A DNA stretch of 45,238 bases from contig JAJDHH010000010.1 in NCBI GenBank assembly GCA_030266105.1, forward strand, positions 1 through 45,238. Direction: 5' to 3'. Both the position numbers and the translations under genes were made by a program. This document shows positions 8,776 through 15,307 of this stretch, piece by piece. The stretch's first letter is position 1. Each line of letters begins with the position of its first letter. The notes beneath the pieces were generated by a model. It was not told where the DNA came from and did no database searches. It saw nothing but the letters and a program-made list of their open reading frames with translations. The DNA is from Eubacteriales bacterium OttesenSCG-928-K08. Its GTDB lineage: Bacteria; Bacillota; Clostridia; Christensenellales; CAG-138.

Positions 8776-8808
8776 AGGCGGGCGTTTGGTTGGCCCCGCC
8801 TGTTTTTT
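8776..8808 (+). terminator. Rho-independent terminator
   Basis: AGGCGGG (8776-8782) pairs with CCCGCCT (8795-8801), followed by G and six Ts. A smaller hairpin (AAGCCCC 8735-8741 with GGGGCTT 8750-8756) precedes it. The pair separates the cysteine-rich gene from tnpW. Confidence 0.7.
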
Positions 8809-8836
8809 GCGCCCTGTGCGCAGACAAGGAGGTCAA

Positions 8837-9061
8837 ATGACACAAAGCAAATCCGATTACACCGGCACGAACACCTTTATGCAATTCCAGTATACCCCTG
8901 TTACCAACACCAATCAACCACAGAACACACAGCCTGTCATCATGCGCAGACGGCTAGGCTCCACCACCTACCGGGTGAATGTACATTTCAGCAGCACCAG
9001 CCGGGAAACCATGAACGATAAAATCCTGCGCATGGTAAAAAACGAAGCTTCGGGAAAATGA
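8837..9061 (+). CDS. TnpW family transposon-encoded protein
   Basis: The 74-residue protein ends with TTYRVNVHFSSTSRETMNDK and ILRMVKNEASGK. This is the conserved C-terminal block of the TnpW family first named in the Tn4451 group of mobilizable transposons; its role is not established. The ATG at 8837 follows AAGGAGG with 4 bases between. It sits 100 bases upstream of the serine recombinase, the normal company of the family. Confidence 0.85.
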   Translation: MTQSKSDYTGTNTFMQFQYTPVTNTNQPQNTQPVIMRRRLGSTTYRVNVHFSSTSRETMNDKILRMVKNEASGK

Positions 9062-9126
9062 ATCATACATCCGGAATTGCAGGGTGGGCGTTGATAGAGC
9101 GTCCGCCCTGTGATAAAATAAGGGCA

Positions 9127-9143
9127 CTGCAAATGAGCCGGTT
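9127..9143 (+). repeat. 17-bp inverted repeat, right copy
   Basis: CTGCAAATGAGCCGGTT is the exact reverse complement of 5671-5687 and lies 18 bases upstream of the recombinase start. It could be a recombinase-binding or promoter element; the match is seen directly and the role is open. Confidence 0.75.
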
Positions 9144-9161
9144 GCCCGAAGGGAGTATTCC

Positions 9162-10940
9162 ATGAGGCAATCGGAAAACACATCCAAGACTACTGCCCTA
9201 TACGAGCGGCTCTCCCGTGACGATGAGTTGCAGGGCGAATCCAATTCCATTATCAATCAAAAGGCAATGCTGGAGGACTACGCGGAAAAGAACAGCTTCG
9301 CAAACCCCGTTCACTTCACCGACGACGGATGGAGCGGTGGCAATTTTGAGCGCCCCGGCTGGAAGAAGTTGATCGCGGAAATCGAAGCGGGCCGCGTTGC
9401 TACCGTTATAGTCAAGGATATGTCGAGGGTAGGCCGTGACTATTTGCAGGTAGGGTTTTACACAGAAGTCATGTTCCGGGAGAAGGGCGTCCGCTTCATC
9501 GCCATATCCAACAGCATCGACAGCGTAAATAAGGACAGCGGTGAGTTTGCCCCCTTTCTCAACATCATGAGCGAATGGTATTTAAGGGATACCAGCAGGA
9601 AGGTCAAGGCCAGCCACAAAGCGCGCGGCACTGCCGGTAAGCGGCTGACCTTCGCACCTATCTATGGGTATTATCAAAACCCGGAGGATAAGAGCCAATG
9701 GCTCATTGACCCGGAGGCCGCCGAAGTGGTGCGCAGGATTTTCAAGCTGACCATCGAGGGCAAGGGGCCGTGTGACATTGCCCGCATCTTCGCGGAGGAT
9801 AAGGTAGAGCGCCCCTCTTACCACATGACCGTGCGAGGCTACGCCAAGCGCGGGTATCACGATATGGAGCATCCTTACGCATGGAGTGGCAATACCATCG
9901 GGAATATCATAGGCAAACCTGAGTACATGGGCCACACGGTCAACTTCCGCACCTACAAAGACAGCTACAAGGACAAGCAGACCAAGCATGCCACACCGGA
10001 GGATTGGGTGATTTTCGAGGATACCCACCCTGCCATCATTGACCGGGAAACATGGGAAACGGCCCAACGTTGCCGCAAGACGGTGAGGCGCACCGACAGC
10101 TTGGGCGAGGCCAACCCGTTGACCGGCCTTGTGTTCTGTGCCGACTGCGGCGCGAAGATGTACAATCACCGTATCCCGCTCCCAACAGAGTACCATCACC
10201 CAAGCGGCAAAACATACATCCGGCCCCCGAAGGATGTATACTCCTGCTCCACCCATTCGCTGACACGCCGGAAGTATGATGAACAATGCAGCCTGCATCA
10301 CATCCGCACCATCGTACTGCGGGAGTTGGCGTTGGATGCCATCCGCACGGTGAGCGGATATGTGAAGGAGAATGAAGCCGCGTTCATCCGGCAGGTACGG
10401 GAAGCATCCACCGTTCGGCAGGAGGAAACGGCAAAGGCGCACAGGCGGCGCATCTCCAAAGAGAAGAAGCGTGTGGCCGAATTGAATACCATCATTAAGA
10501 AGCTGTATGAGGATACCGCAACCGGCAAGCTGACCGACAAGCGCTTTGATATGCTGGCAGCGGAATACGAACGGGAACAGGCCGAGCTGGAGCAATCCAT
10601 AGAAATGCTACAAGCGGAATTGGATAGCTTTCACGCTGATGGTGAGCGGGCCGACAGGTTCATCACCATTGTAAAAAGATACACCGATTTTACGGAACTG
10701 ACCCCTGCCATGATAAGCGAGTTTATTGAAAGAATTGTGGTGCATGAGGGCGACAAATCCAGCGGAGAACGGGAGCAACGGGTGGACATATACCTCAATT
10801 TCATCGGCAAATATGAAGCCCCTGTGCAGGAGGTCAGCGCCGAGGAACTAGCAGAGGAAGAAGTACAGCGGGAGAAGCGGGAGCGCCACCGGGAGGCGCA
10901 ACGAAAATATGTAGAAAAGCAAAAACAGACAACAGCATAA
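9162..10940 (+). CDS. Large serine recombinase (TnpX/TndX type) of the element
   Basis: The 592-residue protein has an N-terminal resolvase domain (about 10-155) with the catalytic Ser18 in ALYERLSRDDE. It also has the recombinase domain (about 165-310), a zinc ribbon starting CADCGAKMYNH near 327, a long coiled-coil (about 410-485) and a DUF4368-like C-terminal tail. It should catalyse excision and integration of the element by a Ser-DNA intermediate, usually at a GA dinucleotide in this family. The ATG follows GAAGGGAG. All key residues that I can check are present, so the enzyme looks intact. The element ends are not obvious. Confidence 0.93.
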   Translation: MRQSENTSKTTALYERLSRDDELQGESNSIINQKAMLEDYAEKNSFANPVHFTDDGWSGGNFERPGWKKLIAEIEAGRVATVIVKDMSRVGRDYLQVGFYTEVMFREKGVRFIAISNSIDSVNKDSGEFAPFLNIMSEWYLRDTSRKVKASHKARGTAGKRLTFAPIYGYYQNPEDKSQWLIDPEAAEVVRRIFKLTIEGKGPCDIARIFAEDKVERPSYHMTVRGYAKRGYHDMEHPYAWSGNTIGNIIGKPEYMGHTVNFRTYKDSYKDKQTKHATPEDWVIFEDTHPAIIDRETWETAQRCRKTVRRTDSLGEANPLTGLVFCADCGAKMYNHRIPLPTEYHHPSGKTYIRPPKDVYSCSTHSLTRRKYDEQCSLHHIRTIVLRELALDAIRTVSGYVKENEAAFIRQVREASTVRQEETAKAHRRRISKEKKRVAELNTIIKKLYEDTATGKLTDKRFDMLAAEYEREQAELEQSIEMLQAELDSFHADGERADRFITIVKRYTDFTELTPAMISEFIERIVVHEGDKSSGEREQRVDIYLNFIGKYEAPVQEVSAEELAEEEVQREKRERHREAQRKYVEKQKQTTA

Positions 10941-10953
10941 CCAACCGTGCAGG

Positions 10954-10983
10954 GCGGCTTCGGTAAACCGGGGCCGCTTTTTT
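10954..10983 (+). terminator. Rho-independent terminator after the recombinase
   Basis: GCGGC (10954-10958) pairs with GCCGC (10973-10977), with inner pairing CGGT/ACCG, followed by six Ts. It separates the recombinase from the mobilization genes. Confidence 0.75.
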
Positions 10984-11010
10984 GCGCGGTAAAAATGAAA
11001 GGAGCAGTAT

Positions 11011-11328
11011 ATGTCAAAAACCACAAAGGAACGAATTCAAAGCGTACAGGAGCAGATACGGCAGCTTGAGAACCAGAAAAAGCGGCTGCTACAGGAACAG
11101 AAGGAGCAGGAGCGCAAGGCGCGCACAAAGCGGCTGATTGAGCGGGGTGCCATCTTGGAAAGCTTTGTTTCCGATGCGTCCGCCCTCACCAACGACCAAA
11201 TCAAGGCATTTCTTGAAAAGACCATCACCAGCGAGTATGCGAAAAAAGCGCTGGCAGGCGTAACGGCGCAGGGAGGCGAAGCGGCGCAGAGCAAGGCTGC
11301 AATCATCACAGGGGATGCGGGCGTATAG
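11011..11328 (+). CDS. DUF3847 family mobilization-associated protein
   Basis: The 105-residue protein has a charged N-terminal coiled-coil (ERIQSVQEQIRQLENQKKRL) and a C-terminal helix with AYAKKAL-like spacing (SEYAKKALAGV). The family is found next to MobA/MobL relaxases in Clostridia and may be the relaxosome accessory protein that binds oriT, comparable in position to MobC. AAAGGAG precedes the ATG. The oriT-like site starts 20 bases after its stop. The role in mobilization is inferred from context. Confidence 0.85.
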   Translation: MSKTTKERIQSVQEQIRQLENQKKRLLQEQKEQERKARTKRLIERGAILESFVSDASALTNDQIKAFLEKTITSEYAKKALAGVTAQGGEAAQSKAAIITGDAGV

Positions 11329-11347
11329 CCCCTTCCCTTGGGCACCA

Positions 11348-11375
11348 AGGGCGCACTTATACACCCTACGGGTGT
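11348..11375 (-). other. Origin of transfer (oriT), MOBQ/RSF1010 type
   Basis: On the minus strand the sequence reads ACACCC-GTA-GGGTGT (an inverted repeat at 11361-11375), two bases, then TAAGTGCGCCCT (11348-11359). This inverted-repeat-plus-TAAGTGCGCCCT arrangement is the core of the RSF1010/R1162 oriT recognised by MOBQ relaxases. It lies between the DUF3847 gene and the MOBQ relaxase gene, exactly where an oriT is expected. The match is seen directly; nicking is inferred. Confidence 0.85.
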
Positions 11376-11515
11376 CAGCGCGGTCCGGTGCCGGACTGGC
11401 ACCCTGCCGGGGGCCTTTCGCGCCTACCGGCGCAAAAGTATGAAAGGGCGGCGGGCCATGTTGGCCTTGCCGCCATTTTCATATCGCGCACGGCGCGGGA
11501 AAGGAGGAAGCCACT

Positions 11516-12949
11516 ATCGCCATCTATCATTTAAGTATCAAAATCATCAGCCGGGGCAAAGGAAAATCCGCTGTTGCGGCGGCAGCTTACCGGGCAGGCG
11601 AAATAATCACAAACCAATATGACGGCATCTCACATGACTACACCCGCAAGAGCGGCGTGGTGCATACGGAGATTTTATTGCCGGACAATGCGCCGAAGGA
11701 ATATGCAGACCGCTCAACTCTGTGGAACGCCGTAGAGCAAATAGAGAAGAACAAAAACTCCCAGCTTGCGCGGGAGATCGAACTTGCCCTGCCGGTGGAA
11801 TTATCGCGGGAGCAGAATATTTCACTTACCCATGAATATGTGAACCGGCATTTTGTTTCGGCAGGTATGTGCGCCGACATCTGTATCCACGATAAAAACG
11901 ATGGCAACCCACACGCCCATGTGATGCTGACCATGCGGCCTATTGGGCAGGGCGGTTCATGGGGAGCGAAATCGCGGAAGGAGTATATTCTTGATGAAAA
12001 CGGCGAACGCATTCTGCTGAAAAGCGGTGCGTTTAAGACAAGAAAAATAGACGCCACAAACTGGAACGAACAAACCAAAGCAGAAGAATGGCGAGCAGGC
12101 TGGGCCGGGGCGGTCAATGCCGCACTGGAGCGGCAGGGCCATGCCGAGCGCGTTGACCACCGCAGCTATGAGCGGCAGGGCGTGGAGCAAATCCCAACCA
12201 TCCACTTAGGCGTTGAGGCGTTTCAGATGGAGAAGAAAGGGATACCTACCGAGAGGGGTGACCGCAACCGCGAGGTTGGGAAAATCAATCAATTGTTGCG
12301 GCAATTGCAAGCGCGGATAAACAAGCTGAAAAATTGGCTGCAAGAGGAACTGAAAAACGCTGTTCCCGCTTTTGCCGCCCTGTTTGCGGAAACGGTGGAG
12401 AAGGTAAAAGCAAGGGCACGGCATTTTACCGGGAGCGCCCAGCAACTATCTGACGAGGCTTTTCGTTACCTCAAAGAGAACAACATTTCCGATATGGCCG
12501 GATTGAGTAGCAAGGTGAACGAGGTGCGGGAGCGTTTGTATACGGTTCGCGGCGAATTGAGAAATATCGAGCAGCGGATGAGCGGGCTGGATAAGTTGAT
12601 CGCGCAGGCAGAAACCTATATGAAACACAAAAATATTGGGCTGGAATACCGGCAGTTAAAGCCCCGAAAACAGGAGAAATTCCGCCGCAGCCATGAAACG
12701 GAGCTGCTTCTTTTTGAGAGCGCCGAGCGATATTTGAAACAATATGCAGGCGGCGCGGTATTGCCGCTGCGGGAATGGAGAGCGGCGCGTGAAAAGCTGG
12801 CGCTGGTAAAGGACGGATTGTATCAGGACTATCGCGAGCTTCAGAAAGATTTGCAAGCTGTTGAAGCTGTGCAGCGCACCGTAAAGCATGTCATGCACCT
12901 ACCGAAAAAAGAAAATATTAGGGAGCGGGATAGGGGGTTGGAGCGGTGA
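11516..12949 (+). CDS. MobA/MobL (MOBQ) relaxase, apparent ATC start
   Basis: The frame gives AIYHLSIKIISRGKGKSAVA then AAAYRAGE, with the nicking Tyr at residue 25, and the metal-binding His motif NPHAHVMLTMRP near residues 131-142. These are the MOBQ relaxase motifs I and III. AGGAGG at 11502-11507 is followed 8 bases later by ATC GCC ATC TAT. Between the upstream TGA at 11441 and this ATC there is no ATG, GTG or TTG. An internal start (codon 48) would remove the catalytic Tyr. I therefore annotate 477 residues from ATC. The C-terminal half is a long coiled-coil. The reading frame ends early compared with the coding-like sequence that follows in the next frame, so the C-terminus may be clipped by an indel near 12947. 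Confidence 0.85.
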   Translation: MAIYHLSIKIISRGKGKSAVAAAAYRAGEIITNQYDGISHDYTRKSGVVHTEILLPDNAPKEYADRSTLWNAVEQIEKNKNSQLAREIELALPVELSREQNISLTHEYVNRHFVSAGMCADICIHDKNDGNPHAHVMLTMRPIGQGGSWGAKSRKEYILDENGERILLKSGAFKTRKIDATNWNEQTKAEEWRAGWAGAVNAALERQGHAERVDHRSYERQGVEQIPTIHLGVEAFQMEKKGIPTERGDRNREVGKINQLLRQLQARINKLKNWLQEELKNAVPAFAALFAETVEKVKARARHFTGSAQQLSDEAFRYLKENNISDMAGLSSKVNEVRERLYTVRGELRNIEQRMSGLDKLIAQAETYMKHKNIGLEYRQLKPRKQEKFRRSHETELLLFESAERYLKQYAGGAVLPLREWRAAREKLALVKDGLYQDYRELQKDLQAVEAVQRTVKHVMHLPKKENIRERDRGLER

Positions 12950-13278
12950 TGGGATTGAGGTATATGAAAATAAAAAAAGGCTGCGCCAGTTTCGCGCTCG
13001 TATCCAAAAGCTAAAGTAAGGGTTGAATGCATTGCTGAACGAACGGAGGCAGGCTGCCGCTCCTTCCCTTGCGGACATTCTCGCCGGCATATTTGGAGCG
13101 CCAAAGGAAAAAACGCCGCTAAAAGATTGCTGACTTCAAAACTCTTGCGCGGGGCATCGATTTTGTACGGTAATATGGCATTGCCGATCTGAACGGTTTA
13201 CAGGATAAGGTGGTGGATATGTGCAGTCAGCAGCATGATATCAATAGCTGCCCACAAAGCACCCAAATTTTTCTTTGA
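12948..13278 (+). pseudogene. Decayed C-terminal remnant of a mobilization protein
   Basis: Three coding-like pieces follow the relaxase. DGIEVYENKKRLRQFRARIQ is followed by a TAA at 13017. NALLNERRQAAAPSLADILA then FGAPKEKTPLKDC runs in the same frame to 13133. After a one-base shift comes DFKTLARGIDFVR, a stop (13171), then YGIADLNGLQDKVVDMCSQQ to 13278. The KTLARGIDFV / YGIADLNGLQDKV pattern resembles the C-terminal helices of relaxase/mobilization proteins. It is probably the former tail of the relaxase or a fused partner, now broken by one frameshift at each junction and two stops. This suggests the right side of the element is no longer maintained. Confidence 0.6.
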
Positions 13279-13302
13279 CTGGCATGGACTTTATAGTAAA
13301 AT
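13275..13302 (+). promoter_or_regulatory. Possible distal promoter of the nucleotide-enzyme operon
   Basis: TTGACT (13275-13280), 16-base spacer, TAAAAT (13297-13302). If used it gives a 270-base leader. The stretch 13303-13533 holds no gene that I can support. Confidence 0.4.
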
Positions 13303-13533
13303 GATAATTAAATTATTGTATCCGTGCTTATGCTTGGGCATCAACATCCAAAATCTTATCGAATGGGGGCGACAGTAATCTTTTAAGACAAGGCCTTCAT
13401 TTTGTCATATACAACACCCCCAAAGCATGTAGGGCACACAATGAACATTTATTCGTTTCTGCATTTTAAATGTCTCGCTTTTCTTCTTGCCAATCCATTG
13501 TTTAGGCGACGAGAAAAAACGAATATTATGGTA

Positions 13534-13562
13534 TTGATAACCATAAAACCGGTATGTATAAT
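13534..13562 (+). promoter_or_regulatory. Sigma-A promoter immediately before the uridine-kinase-like gene
   Basis: TTGATA (13534-13539), 17-base spacer, TATAAT (13557-13562). The expected start of transcription (about 13569) is only about 13 bases before the ATG, just leaving room for AAGGTG (13570-13575). A very short leader leaves little space for mRNA-level control, so regulation, if any, is at the promoter. Confidence 0.8.
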
Positions 13563-13581
13563 ATTTAGTAAGGTGATACAA

Positions 13582-14220
13582 ATGAGTATTTCCACCATAA
13601 TTGGAATTTGCGGGTGTTCTGCTTCCGGAAAAACCTCCTTAGCAAGCGGCTTATTAAAGTTGCTAAACCATAGGGCAGGGGTCATTTCGCTGGATGCGTA
13701 TTATAAACCTTTTACCGATTTAGCGCCACAAGAACGAAAAAAGATAAATTTTGACCATCCTTCTTCGTTTGACTTTGAATTATTTGAGAATCATATTAAG
13801 GCAATTCGCCAGGGTCATCATATTAAGTTCCCTGTTTACTCTTTTGAGGAGCAGCGCAGAAAAACAAAAACCATTGATTTTTTCCCTACAAGCATAACCA
13901 TTATTGACGGCATCCTATTATACCATGTACCAGCGATTAGGGATTTGTTTGACATCAAACTATTCATTGATTCTTCTGAAAAAATGAGAAAAAGGCGACG
14001 GATCGAACGGGATATGCTAGAGCGAAATCTGCCGCTTGAATTTATACTAACACTGTACAACAGGGACGTACTACCAATGTCAGAAAAATATGTTCTTCCC
14101 CAAAAAGCATTTTCAGATATTATTCTAGATGGAGATGCATCCAAGGAAACGCTTTTAGGCGAAGCAGCAAGTAAACTTTCAAAATACATGGGTAATGATG
14201 GAAGGTATACAAATGGTTAA
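13582..14220 (+). CDS. Uridine kinase-like P-loop kinase
   Basis: The 212-residue protein begins MSISTIIGICGCSASGKTS (P-loop, residues 11-18). It has the uridine-kinase-type LDAYYKPF substrate segment, NFDHPSSFDFELF, and IIDGILLYHVPAIRDLFDIKLF (Walker-B-like), followed by the Arg-rich lid RKRRRIERDM. The family phosphorylates uridine or cytidine to the monophosphate using NTP. The usual Udk DDFYxD motif is altered to LDAYYK, so another nucleoside or sugar is possible. The start at 13582 is preferred over an in-frame upstream GTG because of AAGGTGAT. It overlaps the next gene by 8 bases. Low GC compared with the flanks suggests transfer. Confidence 0.85.
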   Translation: MSISTIIGICGCSASGKTSLASGLLKLLNHRAGVISLDAYYKPFTDLAPQERKKINFDHPSSFDFELFENHIKAIRQGHHIKFPVYSFEEQRRKTKTIDFFPTSITIIDGILLYHVPAIRDLFDIKLFIDSSEKMRKRRRIERDMLERNLPLEFILTLYNRDVLPMSEKYVLPQKAFSDIILDGDASKETLLGEAASKLSKYMGNDGRYTNG

Positions 14221-14566
14221 ATCAAACGGACAGTCAGCGCAAAATGCGGTAGAGAGATTGATATCAGAACGAAAATGGGAGTCTTTTCACAAACCCAGAT
14301 TTTTGGTTTCTGCATTAATGGTAGAATGCGGAGAACTGATGAATTTTTGTTTGTGGAAAACACCAGAAGAAATTGATGAATTATTTACTAATCAAAATCC
14401 TGATGTGGTAAAAGAGTTGGCCGATATCGCGATAAACTTATTATCACTTCTGAAATATGCAGATCTCGACTTAAATATAGTTGTTTCTGAAAAGGTTCAA
14501 GAGCTTTTAGAACGGTATGATCATTTACCGCAGGGGACGCACCGCGGAGATAAAGGTAAAGGATGA
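14213..14566 (+). CDS. MazG-like nucleotide pyrophosphohydrolase
   Basis: The 117-residue all-alpha protein has the metal-binding pattern ECGELMNFCLWK and, 30 residues on, VVKELADIAINLLSLL, i.e. the ExxE...ExxD motif of MazG/dUTPase-like NTP pyrophosphatases. It would hydrolyse an NTP or dNTP to the monophosphate and pyrophosphate. The ATG at 14213 overlaps the kinase stop and follows GGAAGG; an upstream in-frame ATG at 14195 is also possible. A kinase making a nucleotide next to an enzyme clearing nucleotides points to a dedicated nucleotide circuit. Confidence 0.85.
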   Translation: MVKSNGQSAQNAVERLISERKWESFHKPRFLVSALMVECGELMNFCLWKTPEEIDELFTNQNPDVVKELADIAINLLSLLKYADLDLNIVVSEKVQELLERYDHLPQGTHRGDKGKG

Positions 14567-14572
14567 GACAAT

Positions 14573-15301
14573 ATGGAGTGGGATTATCTCGGAGAAAGAT
14601 ATTGGGACAAACGTAACGAACGTCAACGATGGGTTCATGATTATATATTGTATCCTGAACTGCTTGCCAGAATAAAGGAGCTAAAAAGTCGATATGTTCT
14701 CGATTATGGCTGTGGCGATGGCAGCTTTGCCAAGTTTATCGCTAATTACTTACCTGATACAGTAATAAATGCATATGATACATCTGTATCGATGCAAGAA
14801 ATTGCACTGCAGAATATTGGAGAGAAATATATTGTACAATGGCCCACAACAAATATGTATGATGCTATTTGTATGAATATGGTATTGCAAGACATAGAAA
14901 GACCCTGCGACACGCTCAGGGAACTCTATAAATGCTTGCAGAAAAATGGGTTTCTACTGAGCACCGTACCGCATCCGGTTTTTTCCTTGATCGAATCAAG
15001 GCATGTCACAACAACGAGAATAAGGCGAGTATCAGACTTATCGCATAAGGATATCTATCGATATTTGTCGGAAGAAAAAGAAACTGTAATTTGGGCGCAA
15101 CAAGAATCATTGCATTCATCTTTATATAATCGCACACTTTCTACTTACTCACAGTATTTCAAACAAACAGGTTATACAATAGCCTCAATAACAGAGCCTC
15201 TGCCCAAAGTCTCTGATATTTCCGTTAGCCAAGAGCCCGACCTAATGAATATACATTCTGCTTTGCCAAGCTTCATGGTATTTGTTTGCCAAAAAATATG
15301 A
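14573..15301 (+). CDS. Class I SAM-dependent methyltransferase
   Basis: The 242-residue protein has motif I VLDYGCGDGSFAKF (residues 42-55), an acidic motif II region (NAYDTSVSMQEIA) and post-I/IV MYDAICMNMVLQDIE, then KNGFLLSTVPHP. This is the Methyltransf_11/25 fold for small molecules. The substrate is unknown. It starts 6 bases after the MazG-like gene and ends 6 bases before the next, so it is a tight operon member. In context it may modify a nucleotide or nucleoside. Confidence 0.88.
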   Translation: MEWDYLGERYWDKRNERQRWVHDYILYPELLARIKELKSRYVLDYGCGDGSFAKFIANYLPDTVINAYDTSVSMQEIALQNIGEKYIVQWPTTNMYDAICMNMVLQDIERPCDTLRELYKCLQKNGFLLSTVPHPVFSLIESRHVTTTRIRRVSDLSHKDIYRYLSEEKETVIWAQQESLHSSLYNRTLSTYSQYFKQTGYTIASITEPLPKVSDISVSQEPDLMNIHSALPSFMVFVCQKI

Positions 15302-15307
15302 TCGAGG

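Noticed and set aside
5671-9143. 17-bp repeats as attL/attR of the element
   Set aside because: They are inverted, whereas flanking attachment sites of an integrated element should be direct repeats.
9582-10595. Long minus-strand frame opposite the serine recombinase
   Set aside because: It is antisense to a gene with conserved motifs and has no ribosome site or family features.
13402-13581. Upstream extension of the uridine-kinase-like gene
   Set aside because: A better start with ribosome site and promoter lies at 13582, and the extension resembles non-coding AT-rich sequence.
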